Positions 50,700 through 60,877 of a DNA stretch of 64,000 nucleotides are shown here, in pieces; the first letter of the stretch is position 1, and the number at the start of each line of letters is the position of its first letter. The position numbers and the translations under genes were made by a program. The stretch covers positions 124,001 to 188,000 of the forward strand of contig NZ_BMSG01000010.1 in the NCBI RefSeq assembly GCF_014649035.1, in the 5' to 3' direction. Under the pieces are notes generated by a model. The model did no database searches and was not told the origin of the DNA. It saw nothing but the letters and a program-made list of their open reading frames with translations. The stretch is from Streptomyces sindenensis (GTDB lineage: Bacteria > Actinomycetota > Actinomycetes > Streptomycetales > Streptomycetaceae).

Positions 50700-53048
50700 A
50701 TGATCGCTTACCTTTTTCCTGGCCAGGGATCGCAGCAACTCGGCATGGGTGCCGATCTGTTCGACGAGTTCAAGAAACTCACGGACATCGCCGACGAGGT
50801 GCTCGGCTACTCCATCCGCTCCCTCTGTCTCGACGATCCGGAGCGCCTCGGCAACACCGAGTACACCCAGCCGGCCCTGTACGTCGTCAACGCGCTGAGC
50901 TACTACCAGCTCCTAGAGGAGGGCAAGCCGCGCCCCGACTACGTCGCCGGGCACAGCCTGGGCGAGTACAACGCCCTGCTGGCCGCCGACGTCTTCGACT
51001 TCATGACCGGGCTGCGGCTGGTCAAGAAGCGCGGTGAGCTGATGGGCCGGGTCAGTGGTGGCGGCATGGCCGCCGTGCTGGGCCTCGGCGAGCAGGAGGT
51101 GCTGGACGTCCTGCGGGCCTCCGGGCTCGACAGCCTGGACGTGGCCAACCTCAACTCCCCCACGCAGACCGTGATTTCCGGGCCGCGCGAGGACGTCGAG
51201 CAGGCCAAGGACCTTTTCATGGCGGCCAACGCGCAGTCCTACTCCGTACTCAAGGTCAGCGGAGCGTTCCACTCGCGTCAGATGATCGAGTCGCAGCGCG
51301 AATTCGCCGAGTTCGCCCACCAGTTCGAGCTGCGCCCGCCGACCGTCCCGGTCATCGCCAACGTCACCGCACGCCCGTACCGCAGTGACCGCGTCGTCGA
51401 CACCCTGGTCTCGCAGATCTCGTCCTCCGTCAGATGGTGCGACAGCGTGCGCTATCTGATGGGCAAGGACGTGGAGGAGATGGTCCAGGTCGGCCCCGGC
51501 CGGGTGCTGACCGGGCTGGTGCGCAGCATCCGGCGCAAGGCCGAACCGCTCATCGTCACGCCGGAGGAGGAGCGGGAGGCCGCTCTGCTCGACGAGCCGC
51601 CGCGACGGACGGCCGCCACCCTCGCACCGGCCGCCGCCGCGCCCGCAGCCGCCGCACCCGCGCCGGCCGCCGCCACCGCACCCGCGCCTGTCGTCCCCCG
51701 GGCCATCCTGGCGACCGACCTGGGCAGTGCGGGTTTCCGGCGCGACTACGGCCTGCGTTACGCCTGCGTCACGGGCGGCATGTACCGCGGGATCGCCTCC
51801 CCCGAACTGGTCGCCGCCGTGGCACGTGCGGGAATGCTCGGCTTCCTCGGCACCGCGGGTCAGACCGTCGAACAGGCGGAGGCGGGCATCCGGCAGCTCA
51901 AGCAGACCCTCACCGGCGATACGGCCTTCGGCGTCAACCTGGTGCACGACCCGAGGCACCCGGGGTGGGAGGACGCCCTCGTCGACCTGCTGCTGCGGTA
52001 CGACATCCGCGTCGCGGAGGTCTCCGCCTTCATCACGCTGACGCCCGCCATGGTCCGCTACCGCCTGACCGGGCTGCGCCGCGAGGCGGACGGCCGTGTC
52101 GTGCCGCGTCACCGCGTCATCGCCAAGGTCTCCCGGCCCGAGGTCGCCAGGGCTTTCCTCAGCCCGGCCCCCGCCCGCCTGGTCGGCCAGCTCCTGGAGC
52201 AGGGCCGCATCACGGCCGCAGAGGCAGAACTCGCCGCCGAGCTGCCCGTCGCCGACGACCTCTGCCTGGAGGCGGACTCCGGGGGCCACACCGACCAGGG
52301 TGTCGCGCTCGCCCTGCTGCCCTCCGTCCGCCGCCTGCGGGACACCGTGGCCGCCCAGTACGGGTACCGGCAGCGGGTCCGCCTCGGTGCCGCCGGAGGG
52401 ATAGGCACCCCGGAAGCCGCCGCGGCCTGCTTCCTGATGGGCGCGGACTTCGTCACCACCGGGTCCATCAACCAGTGCACCGTGGAGGCCGGGACCAGCG
52501 ACCAGGTCAAGGACCTGTTGCAGGACATCGACATCCAGGACACCGACTACGCCCCGGCCGGCGACCTCTTCGAGTACGGCTCCCGCGTCCAGGTGCTCCG
52601 CAAGGGGGTGCTGTTCCCCGCCCGCGCCAACAAGCTGTACGAACTGTACAAACGGCACGACTCGCTGGACGGGATCGACGCCGCGACGGCCGGGCAGCTC
52701 CAGACCCGGTACTTCGGCCGGACCTTCGACGAGGTCTACCAGGAGGTCCGCGCCCACCACCCCGCGGCCGAGATCGAGAAGGCGGATCAGGACCCCAGGC
52801 ACAAGATGGCTCTGGTCTTCCGCTGGTACTTCGCCTACTCGACGCAGGCCGCCCTCAGCGGTTCCGACGAGGGCCGGGTGGACTACCAGGTGCACTGCGG
52901 GCCCGCCCTCGGCGCCTTCAACCAGTGGGTCAAGGGCACCGAGCTCCAGGACTGGCGCCGCCGCCGGGTCGCGGAGATCAACCTCCGCCTCCTCCAGGAG
53001 GCCGCCGACCTCATGGCGCGCCGCCTGCTCGCGGTGGGGACCGACTGA
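50700..53048 (+). CDS. trans-acting AT-ER didomain protein
   Basis: 782 aa from ATG 50700. Residues 1-290 are a malonyl-CoA acyltransferase: LFPGQGSQQLGMG, AGHSLGEYN with Ser86, and VKKRGELM with Arg111. After an Ala/Pro linker (about 305-340) comes a PfaD-type enoyl reductase: DYGLRYACVTGGMYRGIAS, LGAAGGIGTPEAAAA and MGADFVTTGSINQCT, an FMN-dependent TIM barrel. AT-ER fusions such as PksE supply malonyl units and enoyl reduction in trans to AT-less PKSs. The stop is adjacent to the ECH start (TGAATG). It is the first gene of the main PKS operon. Confidence 0.93.
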   Translation: MIAYLFPGQGSQQLGMGADLFDEFKKLTDIADEVLGYSIRSLCLDDPERLGNTEYTQPALYVVNALSYYQLLEEGKPRPDYVAGHSLGEYNALLAADVFDFMTGLRLVKKRGELMGRVSGGGMAAVLGLGEQEVLDVLRASGLDSLDVANLNSPTQTVISGPREDVEQAKDLFMAANAQSYSVLKVSGAFHSRQMIESQREFAEFAHQFELRPPTVPVIANVTARPYRSDRVVDTLVSQISSSVRWCDSVRYLMGKDVEEMVQVGPGRVLTGLVRSIRRKAEPLIVTPEEEREAALLDEPPRRTAATLAPAAAAPAAAAPAPAAATAPAPVVPRAILATDLGSAGFRRDYGLRYACVTGGMYRGIASPELVAAVARAGMLGFLGTAGQTVEQAEAGIRQLKQTLTGDTAFGVNLVHDPRHPGWEDALVDLLLRYDIRVAEVSAFITLTPAMVRYRLTGLRREADGRVVPRHRVIAKVSRPEVARAFLSPAPARLVGQLLEQGRITAAEAELAAELPVADDLCLEADSGGHTDQGVALALLPSVRRLRDTVAAQYGYRQRVRLGAAGGIGTPEAAAACFLMGADFVTTGSINQCTVEAGTSDQVKDLLQDIDIQDTDYAPAGDLFEYGSRVQVLRKGVLFPARANKLYELYKRHDSLDGIDAATAGQLQTRYFGRTFDEVYQEVRAHHPAAEIEKADQDPRHKMALVFRWYFAYSTQAALSGSDEGRVDYQVHCGPALGAFNQWVKGTELQDWRRRRVAEINLRLLQEAADLMARRLLAVGTD

Positions 53049-53864
53049 ATGGACCCTTCAGCGATAGTGGTGCACCGCCGGAATCCGGTGTGCCGCGTCA
53101 GGTTCAACCGGCCGGAACAGCAGAACGCGATCAACGATGCCGTGATCCGCGAGCTGCACACGCTGCTCGACTCCTGCGAGAAGGACGGGACCACGATCGT
53201 GGTGCTGGAGGGCGACGCTGAGGCGTTCTGCGTCGGCGCCGACTTCACCGCCTTCACCGCACCGGAGTCGGCCGCGAACGGCGCCCCGGCCGAGTACGAT
53301 CCCTCGCCGCTCTACGATCTGTGGCTGCGGATGGCCACCGGCCCCTACATCACGGTCTCCCATGTCCGGGGCAGGACCAACGCCGGAGGCATCGGCTTCG
53401 TCGCGGCCTCCGACATCGTGATCGCCGACACCACCGCCACCTTCGGGCTGTCGGAGCTGCTGTTCGGCCTGTACCCCGCGATGGTGCTGCCGTTCCTGGT
53501 ACGCCGCGTCGGATACCAGCGCGCAAACTACCTGACGCTGACGACCCGGGCCGTCGATGCTCAACTGGCGACCGAGTGGGGGCTCGTCGACAGCAGTGCC
53601 GAAAGCAGCGGCCCGTTGCTCGCCCGGCATCTGGGCCGGTTGAGCAAGCTGCCCGGCGACGGGATCGCCCGGTACAAGCGGTTCGTGAGCTCGGAGATCG
53701 CTCCGCTGGAGAGGTACCGCGACGCCGCGGTGACCGCGAACCGGGAGATCTTCTCCGACCCCGCCAACCTGCGGCGCATCACACGATTCGTGGAGCAGGG
53801 CATCCACCCGTGGGAGCGTCACCGCGCACACGGTGAGACCTCCACCGCTCGGGACGCCTCATGA
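53049..53864 (+). CDS. PksH-type enoyl-CoA hydratase (ECH1 of an HMG cassette)
   Basis: 271 aa from ATG 53049, one base after the AT-ER stop. Crotonase fold: RFNRPEQQNAINDAVI, AFCVGADFTAF, and the block YDLWLRMATGPYITVSHVRG, NAGGIGFVAASDIV, LSELLFGLYPAMVLPFLVRR. This block is characteristic of PksH-like ECH1 enzymes, which dehydrate HMG-ACP to 3-methylglutaconyl-ACP in beta-branching. ECH2 (decarboxylase, PksI-like) and HMG synthase are not in the window and should be further downstream. With the KS-Ser at 47677 the cassette is partial here. The C-terminal tail is hydrophilic. Confidence 0.85.
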   Translation: MDPSAIVVHRRNPVCRVRFNRPEQQNAINDAVIRELHTLLDSCEKDGTTIVVLEGDAEAFCVGADFTAFTAPESAANGAPAEYDPSPLYDLWLRMATGPYITVSHVRGRTNAGGIGFVAASDIVIADTTATFGLSELLFGLYPAMVLPFLVRRVGYQRANYLTLTTRAVDAQLATEWGLVDSSAESSGPLLARHLGRLSKLPGDGIARYKRFVSSEIAPLERYRDAAVTANREIFSDPANLRRITRFVEQGIHPWERHRAHGETSTARDAS

Positions 53865-53999
53865 CTCCGGGTCTGCCCCGGGGCGGGCGGCGCCCGGCTC
53901 CCCGCTGCCGGCGGCTGCCCTCACCGCCACCGGCATGACCGGCAGAGGCACCCGCCTCACGTCCCCGCCCGGCCCAACCGCGACGAGGAACCCCTGAAC

Positions 54000-54161
54000 A
54001 TGTACGCCGCACTGCTTGCTGAACCCGTCCGCCTGTCAGCCACCGCCGCACTGCCGGGCTCCCCGTCCGGCCTCAGGAACCCCGGGGAGCGCCAGGGGCC
54101 GGGTGCGCCGTGGCGTTCCGTCCTGGAAGAGCGCGAGAACAGCGCAGAGGTGACCGCATGA
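54000..54161 (+). CDS. possible 53-aa coupled ORF before PKS1
   Basis: ATG 54000 with a weak GAGGAA site, ending in a TGA that overlaps the PKS1 start (ATGA at 54158). The product is MYAALLAEPVRLSATAALPG… and is Pro/Gly-rich with no recognised fold. It fills the 293-bp gap between the ECH and PKS1. It may be only a leader that couples translation. Confidence 0.3.
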   Translation: MYAALLAEPVRLSATAALPGSPSGLRNPGERQGPGAPWRSVLEERENSAEVTA

Positions 54162-57100
54162 ACACGCCCGCGAACTCCGGCGGCCACGGAGACGAGCACG
54201 TCGTCACCGTCCGCCTCGACAGCAGCGACGTGGCGCGGTTCGCCCGTGCCAGCGGGGACCACAACCCCCTGCACACCGACGCGGGTTACGCACGGCGGAC
54301 CCCCTTCGGGCAGCCCGTCGCACACGGGGTGCTCGCCGCGGTACGGACGCTCGCCGCCATCGGCGTCCGGCCCGGCCAGCGGCTGGAGAGCCTGGACATC
54401 CGGTTCCCCGCGCCGGTCTTCCCCGGGCGCGCCTACCGGTGGGCGGTCCAGGAGGAGGAGGGCGGGGCCGGCGACGGGGAGGGCGGTCCACGTCTCAGCG
54501 CGTCCCTGTTCGACGGCGACCGGCCCGTGCTGACCCTGGACGCCGGATTCGCCGACGCCGCGGCCCCGGTCACGGGACTTCCCACCGGAGAAGGCGCGGT
54601 GTGGAGCCGCACCACGGCCGCCGCCCGTCCTGTCACGGAGATCCGCACCGGGCTGGCCGCCGAGGCTCCCTACGCTCCGGACTGGGCCGAGCTGGACGCC
54701 CTGGTCGCGGAGTGGAATCTCGGTGAACGGGGCGTCGGCGCCGACCACTTGGCCTCTCTCGCCTGGTGCAGCTACACCGCGGGTATGGAACTCCCCGGCG
54801 CGTCCTCCCTGCTCTCCCGGATCTCGCTGACCTTCCCGGCCGCGTCAGGCACCGACGACGTCGGCACGGACGGCCCTGGCACGGATGACGCCGACGCGGA
54901 CGACGACAACGACAACGACACCGGCGCATTCGGCTCGGCCCCCCTGTGGGGGGAAGCCGAGGTAACGGCGTTCCACTCCGACTTCGCCGCACTCACCGTG
55001 ACGGGCACGCTGCGTTCCGGGAACCCGGACGACGGCTCCGCCCGGACCGTCGCCGAGGCGGAGATCCAGGTGCGGGCCCGGGCCGAGGCGGCATCGACGC
55101 GGATCGATCGGCTGACCGCCCTGCTGCGGCCCTCGGACCGGCTCGACGGCAAGGTCGCCGTCGTCGCCGGTGGCAGCCGCGGCCTGGGCGCCGCGCTGGT
55201 GCAGGCCCTCGCCACCCAGGGCTGCACCGTCTACCTCGGGTACCACCGGAGCCGCGAAGCCGCCGAGGAGGTACGCGACGCGCTCGGGGACGCCGCCGGG
55301 CGCGTGCTGCTCGCCGGCGGCGACTGCGCCGACCCCGACTGGTGCGCCGAGCTGGGCGAGCGCGTGCTCGCCGAACAGGGCCGCTGCGACCTCCTGGTGC
55401 TCAACGCCTGCCCGCCGCTGCACGACATGGACGTCGCCGCCGACGGCGGCGCCCGTCTCGTGGAGTACGTACGGGAATCGCTCGCCATGGTGCAGGCCCC
55501 GACCGCCGCCTTCCTCTCCCACGTGGCGGCGAACGACGGCACCGTCCTCGCCATCTCGTCGGCTGCGGTCACCGACCCACCGCGTGGCTGGCCGCACTAC
55601 GTGGCCGCGAAGACGGCGCTGGAGGGCCTGCTGAGCTCGCTGGCCGCCGAGCAGCCCCGCGTGCGGTGCGTGGTGGCCCGGCCGCCGCGCCTGCTCACCA
55701 CGCTCACCCACGCCCCGGTGAGCGGCGAGCAGCCGCTGGAGCCGGAGGTGGTCGCCGCCACCCTGGTCGCGCGGCTGAGCGCCCCCGGCACCGCGTCCGG
55801 GCGGGACGTCGAGCTCGTCGAGGACTTCCCGGCGTCCGTCGCCGGAGCCCCGGCCGCCGATCCCACGCCGCCCGTACCGGCGGTGTCCGGAGGCCGTGAG
55901 GACCGGGAGCCCGTGGACGGCAGGCTCGTGGTCTCGGCGACCTTCACCGCCCAGCCCATCGAGGGCGCGCTGCGCTTCTGGAGCGGCCACCTCGGCCTGG
56001 AGCTGGGGGTGGAGTTCACCGACTACGGCCAGATCTTCCAGCAACTGCTGGACGCCAACAGCGAATTCGGCACGAACCGGCAGGGCTGCAACCTGCTGCT
56101 GCTGCGGCTGCAGGACTGGCCGGGCGACGAACTCTCGCGCATCACCGAGGATTTCGCCGCCGCCGTCAGCTCCTTCGCCGGGCGCAGCCGGGTCCCGCTG
56201 GTCGTGCTGCTGTGTCCCGCATCCCCGGATGCCGTGGAGGACGAGACCCGCGCCGACGCCCTCGCCGCCGCCGAGCGCACGCTCCGCGCCGCCCTGGAGC
56301 CGGTGGCCGGAGTGCACCTGCTGGACTGGGACCACTTCGGCCGGCTGTACCGGGTGGACGACCACCACGACGCGATGCGGGAGGAGTTGGGGCACATCCC
56401 CTACACCCCGCAGGCGTACACCGCGCTCGCCACCGTGGCCATGCGCGCCGTCCGGGCACTGCTGCGACCGCCCGCGAAGGTGCTCGTCCTGGACTGCGAC
56501 AACACGCTCTGGCGCGGGGTGTGCGGTGAGGACGGGGCCGAAGGCGTCGTCCTGGAGGAAGGGCATCTGCGGCTGCAGCGCTGGGCGCTGGGGCTGCGGG
56601 AGCGCGGTGTGCTGCTGGCCCTGGCGAGCAAGAACGTCGAGCAGGACGTCGAGGCCGTCTTCGAGCGCGAGGACATGGTGCTGCGGCCGGAACACATCGC
56701 GGCCCGGCGGGTCAACTGGGAGCCCAAGTCCCTCAACATGGCGGCGTTGGCCGAGGAACTCGGTCTCGGGCTCGACGCGTTCGTCTTCTTCGACGACAAC
56801 CCGGTCGAGACGGCGGAGATGGCCGCCGCGCACCCGCAGGTGCTCACGCTCACCCTTCCCGGGGACGCCGCCGCGTTCCCGGCGCTCCTCGACCACCTGT
56901 GGGTGTTCGACCAGCTCGACGTGACCGCCGAGGACGGCCGCCGCGCCGACTACTACCGGGCCGGGCAGGAGCGCGACCGGTTCCGCAGGTCGGCCATGGA
57001 CTACTCGGCCTTCATCGAGGGCCTCGGCCTGGACATCGCCATCGCGGAGGCCACCGCCGAGCAGATCCCGCGGGTCTCCCAGCTCACGTACCGCACCAAC

Positions 57101-60100
57101 CAGTTCAACACCACCGCGGTGCGTCGCACCGAGTCCGAGATCCGGGGCCTCGCCGACGAGGGCGGCACCTGCTGGGCCACCGTCGTCAGCGACCGCTTCG
57201 GGGACTACGGTCTGGTCAGCGTCGCTTTCACCCGCGGCGAGGGCGATGCGCTGGTGGTCGACGGGCTCATGATGAGCTGTCGGGTACTGGGACGCGGCGT
57301 GGAGCACCAGGTGCTCGCGCACCTGGGCGAGCAGGCGCTGCGGGGCGGCTACGACCGTCTCGACGTACCGTTCCGCCCGACCGAGCGCAACGCCCCGGTG
57401 CGCCGCTTCCTGGACTCCGTCGCAGGGGACCACGCCGAACCGGAGTCCGCCGGCTCGGGGGAGAACGGCGCGTCCGGCAGCCCCGACGGCGCCCTGGTGT
57501 ACCGGCTGCCCGCGGAGGAAGCGGCCGCGGTGACGTTCCGGCCGGTGGACCCGGCCGAGCAGGAGGAGCCGTCCGCGGCGGAAGCGGAACCCTCCGGCCA
57601 GGACAAGGCCGAGGAGAGGAACAGGACCGAGTCCGCCGCGGTGGCCGTACGTCCTGAATCCCTGGTGGCCATCGCCACCGAGCTGACCGGCATCGACGAG
57701 GTGCACGCCCGGATCACCGCCGACCGGCTCCCCGCCCGCGCCGAGGACGGGAGCGGGGACGACCGCAGCGGTGGCACCGGGGATGTTCTCACCGGGGTGC
57801 GGGAGGCGTTCCGCGAGGTGCTGCGGGTGCCGCTGGACCGGCTCCGGGAGGGGACGACCCTGGAGGAGCTCCAGCTCAGTTCCTTCACCATCGTGGACCT
57901 GACGGTGCGCCTGGAGCGGGAGTTCGGCCCCCTGCCGAGGACGCTGCTCTTCGAGCACCGCACGCTCGGCGGCGTCGTCGAGGCCATCGCCGGGCGACTC
58001 GGCCTGGCCCCGGCTCCGGGCCGCGCCGAGAACGAGGTACGGAGGCCGGCGGCCCGCGCGGCGACGGCGTCCGCCGAGTACGGCGGTTCCGAGCCGATCG
58101 CCATCGTGGGGGTGGCCGGACGCTACCCGGGCGCCCGGGACCTGGACGAGCTGGCGCGCCGCCTGCTGCGCGGCCAGAGCAGCGTCACCGAGATCCCCGA
58201 GGAACGCTGGGACCACGCCCGGTACTTCGACCCCTCGGGCACCGACCCGGCGGGTTCGTACTCCAAGTGGGCCTGTCTGCTGGACGATGTCGCGCGGTTC
58301 GACTCGCTCTTCTTCGGCATCTCGCCGCGTGAGGCCGAACTCATGGACCCGCAGCAGCGCTTGTTCCTCGAAGTCGCCTACGAGACCCTGCAGGACGCCG
58401 GCCACACACCCGACACACTCGGCAGTGACGTCGGGGTGTACGTCGGAGCGATGGCCCCGGACTACGCCGTGCTCAGCGCCGAGGCGGCGCTCGACGGTCG
58501 CGCGACGCTGCCGTACTCCGCGCACTACCAGATCGCCAACCGGGTCTCCTACGCCTTCGACTTCACCGGTCCGAGCCTCTCGGTCGACACCGCCTGTTCC
58601 AGCTCCGGTGTGGCGCTGCACCTGGCCGCCCAGGACCTGCGACTGGGCCGGGTGGACGCCGCCCTGGTGGGAGGCGTCAACCTGATTCTGCACCCCTCGC
58701 GCCATGTGCAGTACGCACACATGGGGATGCTGTCGCGCACCGGCCGATGCCGGGCGTTCGGTGCGGGAGCCGACGGCATGGTGATGGGCGAGGGAGTCGG
58801 CGCGGTCCTGCTGAAGCCGCTCTCGCAGGCCCTGCGGGACGGCGACCGGGTCCATGCGCTGATCCGGGGCACCGCGACCAACTCCGGTGGCCGCACCCAG
58901 GGTTTCACCGTGCCCAGCCCCGACGCCCAGGCCCAGCTGGTCACCGCCGCACTGCGCGACGCCCGGGTCGATCCGGCGACGGTCGGTGTGCTGGAAGCGC
59001 ACGGCACCGGCACCCCGCTGGGCGACCCCATCGAGATCACGGGCCTGACCAAGGCCTTCGGTCCGGCGTCGCCGGAGCGTGCGCGCTGCGCGGTGGGCAG
59101 CGTCAAGACCACCATCGGGCACCTGGAACCAGCCGCGGCGATCGCCGGTCTCACCAAGGTGCTGCTTCAGTTGCGGCACCGCACCATCATGCCGACCCCC
59201 GGCGCCGAAACCCCCAACCCAGACATAGAGTTCGGTGCCACCCCCTTCTTCGTGCCGGACCGGCCGATGCCCTGGGACGCGATCGACGGGACGCGGCGGG
59301 CCGGTATCAGCTCCTTCGGCGCCGGTGGTGTCAACGCCCATGTGGTGGTCGAGGAGTACTCAGGAGCGCCGCTGCCCCGCGGCGCCGCCGACGGGGCGCA
59401 CCTGGTCGTCCTCTCCGCCAAGGACGGCACCCAACTGGCGCGGCACTGCGCCGATGTGGCGGCCCGGATCAAGGACGACGCCGGGGATCTCAGGCTGTCG
59501 GAGGTGGCCTACCAGTCGCAGATGCGGCGGCAGCCGCTGGCGCACCGGATGGCGGTCCTCGTCGACGATCCGCACCGGCTGGCCGACGTGCTGACCGCCG
59601 CCGCGGCCGGCAGCCCGCCCGACGAGGGCTGCTGGATCACCGCCTTCGGCCCGGACGAGCCGCGCCCGGCCCCCGAGTCGTTCGAGACCACGGTGCGGGA
59701 CGCGCTGGAGGCCCGCGACCTGGCCGGTCTGGCGGAGGCATGGGTCGCGGGCGCGGAAGTGCGCTGGGCGGATCTGCACGATGGTCCGCTGCACCATGCC
59801 GACCTGCCCTTCTACCCGTTCGCCCGGGTACGGCACTGGCTGCGCGACGCCGAGCCGGCCCGGACGCCGGTGTCCGACGCGGTGCCGCCGGCCTTCGACG
59901 CCCGCCACCTGCGGGGCGTGGTCGACGGGCTGACGGCCGCCGGAGACCAGGCGAAGGCGTTGCTCGACCGGCTGGCCGCGGCGGCTCCTGCCGTGGCCGC
60001 CCCCACGGCGGCAGCCGTCACCGTCCCGCACCCGCTGGTGCACCGGAACGTCTCGGACTTCACCGAGGAGCGCTTCCGGTCCCACTGGACCGAGGAAGAG

Positions 60101-60877
60101 CCCCTCGCGGCCGACTACCGGGTCGACGGCCGCCCCTGCCTCCCCGGAGCTGTGTGGATCGAGGCCGCACGCGCCGCGGTGGCCCTCGCCCACGGCCGGA
60201 ACGCCGGCGACACCGGGGTGCGCCTCGTGGAACTCGCCTGGTACGAGTCCCACGGCAGCCACCTCGGGGCTTCCCGCCCGGTCGACATCGGGCTCGCGCA
60301 GAACGTCGACGGCTCGGTGGACTTCGACTGCTACGAGCCCGACGACACGTCCGCCGACGGCGACGACGTGCGGGTCCTCTGCCAGGGGCGTGCCACCCTC
60401 GTACCGCCCACCGCGGCAGACCGTATCGACCTGCGGGGCCTCCTCGACGGCAGCACACCACTCGGCACCCCCGCGTCGCACCGGGCTGCCCTCGGACGGG
60501 CGGGGCTGCGACTGGGCGCCTGCTACGAAGCATTGGTGGAGCTACGACAGGGCGAGGGCTACCTGCTCGCCGAGCTGAGGCTCCCGCCGGCGGCTGCCGG
60601 CCCGGACCCGGAGGCCCTCGTCGCCCACCCCGTCCTGCTGACCTCGGCGCTCCTGGTCGCCGCGGTACGGGGCGGCTCCGGGGCTCCCGCCCGGCTGGAG
60701 CCCTCCCAGGTCGCCGGGGTCACCTTCCACGCCCCGTGCGGGGAGAGCGCCTACGCCGTCGCCACCGAGGGCGCCGCCCCGGGGACCACCGATCTTGACC
60801 TGTGCGACCGGGACGGCCACCTGCTGATCCGCCTGTCCGGCATTCGATTCGCCCGAGGAGATGAGGGGACATGCTGA
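54158..60877 (+). CDS. trans-AT PKS1: MaoC-like, SDR, FkbH, ACP, KS, inactive DH
   Basis: 2239 aa from ATG 54158. Order: MaoC-like hydratase (residues 10-150, ASGDHNPLHTD) with a second hot-dog half to about 310; SDR/KR (about 328-560, VAVVAGGSRGLGAA); FkbH (about 590-1120, LVLDCDNTLWRG near 778), which in this family dephosphorylates and loads a 1,3-bisphosphoglycerate-derived glyceryl unit; ACP (about 1205-1275, LQLSSFTIV, with Ser1242 as probable pantetheine site and no DS); KS (about 1310-1750, Cys1480, His1615, His1655); no AT; DH-like domain (about 1955-2235) with Tyr1987 replacing the catalytic His and Thr2162 replacing the Asp, so probably inactive. It begins the assembly line and overlaps PKS2 (ATGCTGA). 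Confidence 0.9.
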   Translation: MNTPANSGGHGDEHVVTVRLDSSDVARFARASGDHNPLHTDAGYARRTPFGQPVAHGVLAAVRTLAAIGVRPGQRLESLDIRFPAPVFPGRAYRWAVQEEEGGAGDGEGGPRLSASLFDGDRPVLTLDAGFADAAAPVTGLPTGEGAVWSRTTAAARPVTEIRTGLAAEAPYAPDWAELDALVAEWNLGERGVGADHLASLAWCSYTAGMELPGASSLLSRISLTFPAASGTDDVGTDGPGTDDADADDDNDNDTGAFGSAPLWGEAEVTAFHSDFAALTVTGTLRSGNPDDGSARTVAEAEIQVRARAEAASTRIDRLTALLRPSDRLDGKVAVVAGGSRGLGAALVQALATQGCTVYLGYHRSREAAEEVRDALGDAAGRVLLAGGDCADPDWCAELGERVLAEQGRCDLLVLNACPPLHDMDVAADGGARLVEYVRESLAMVQAPTAAFLSHVAANDGTVLAISSAAVTDPPRGWPHYVAAKTALEGLLSSLAAEQPRVRCVVARPPRLLTTLTHAPVSGEQPLEPEVVAATLVARLSAPGTASGRDVELVEDFPASVAGAPAADPTPPVPAVSGGREDREPVDGRLVVSATFTAQPIEGALRFWSGHLGLELGVEFTDYGQIFQQLLDANSEFGTNRQGCNLLLLRLQDWPGDELSRITEDFAAAVSSFAGRSRVPLVVLLCPASPDAVEDETRADALAAAERTLRAALEPVAGVHLLDWDHFGRLYRVDDHHDAMREELGHIPYTPQAYTALATVAMRAVRALLRPPAKVLVLDCDNTLWRGVCGEDGAEGVVLEEGHLRLQRWALGLRERGVLLALASKNVEQDVEAVFEREDMVLRPEHIAARRVNWEPKSLNMAALAEELGLGLDAFVFFDDNPVETAEMAAAHPQVLTLTLPGDAAAFPALLDHLWVFDQLDVTAEDGRRADYYRAGQERDRFRRSAMDYSAFIEGLGLDIAIAEATAEQIPRVSQLTYRTNQFNTTAVRRTESEIRGLADEGGTCWATVVSDRFGDYGLVSVAFTRGEGDALVVDGLMMSCRVLGRGVEHQVLAHLGEQALRGGYDRLDVPFRPTERNAPVRRFLDSVAGDHAEPESAGSGENGASGSPDGALVYRLPAEEAAAVTFRPVDPAEQEEPSAAEAEPSGQDKAEERNRTESAAVAVRPESLVAIATELTGIDEVHARITADRLPARAEDGSGDDRSGGTGDVLTGVREAFREVLRVPLDRLREGTTLEELQLSSFTIVDLTVRLEREFGPLPRTLLFEHRTLGGVVEAIAGRLGLAPAPGRAENEVRRPAARAATASAEYGGSEPIAIVGVAGRYPGARDLDELARRLLRGQSSVTEIPEERWDHARYFDPSGTDPAGSYSKWACLLDDVARFDSLFFGISPREAELMDPQQRLFLEVAYETLQDAGHTPDTLGSDVGVYVGAMAPDYAVLSAEAALDGRATLPYSAHYQIANRVSYAFDFTGPSLSVDTACSSSGVALHLAAQDLRLGRVDAALVGGVNLILHPSRHVQYAHMGMLSRTGRCRAFGAGADGMVMGEGVGAVLLKPLSQALRDGDRVHALIRGTATNSGGRTQGFTVPSPDAQAQLVTAALRDARVDPATVGVLEAHGTGTPLGDPIEITGLTKAFGPASPERARCAVGSVKTTIGHLEPAAAIAGLTKVLLQLRHRTIMPTPGAETPNPDIEFGATPFFVPDRPMPWDAIDGTRRAGISSFGAGGVNAHVVVEEYSGAPLPRGAADGAHLVVLSAKDGTQLARHCADVAARIKDDAGDLRLSEVAYQSQMRRQPLAHRMAVLVDDPHRLADVLTAAAAGSPPDEGCWITAFGPDEPRPAPESFETTVRDALEARDLAGLAEAWVAGAEVRWADLHDGPLHHADLPFYPFARVRHWLRDAEPARTPVSDAVPPAFDARHLRGVVDGLTAAGDQAKALLDRLAAAAPAVAAPTAAAVTVPHPLVHRNVSDFTEERFRSHWTEEEPLAADYRVDGRPCLPGAVWIEAARAAVALAHGRNAGDTGVRLVELAWYESHGSHLGASRPVDIGLAQNVDGSVDFDCYEPDDTSADGDDVRVLCQGRATLVPPTAADRIDLRGLLDGSTPLGTPASHRAALGRAGLRLGACYEALVELRQGEGYLLAELRLPPAAAGPDPEALVAHPVLLTSALLVAAVRGGSGAPARLEPSQVAGVTFHAPCGESAYAVATEGAAPGTTDLDLCDRDGHLLIRLSGIRFARGDEGTC

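Noticed and set aside
50268..50738. 156-codon minus-strand frame in the polyketide intergenic region
   Set aside because: No coding character, overlaps the AT-ER start, and the translation is Ser/Thr/Arg-rich without motif.
54845..59341. 1498-codon open frame antisense to PKS1
   Set aside because: Gly/Arg/Val-rich translation without any domain; the plus strand has continuous PKS domains.
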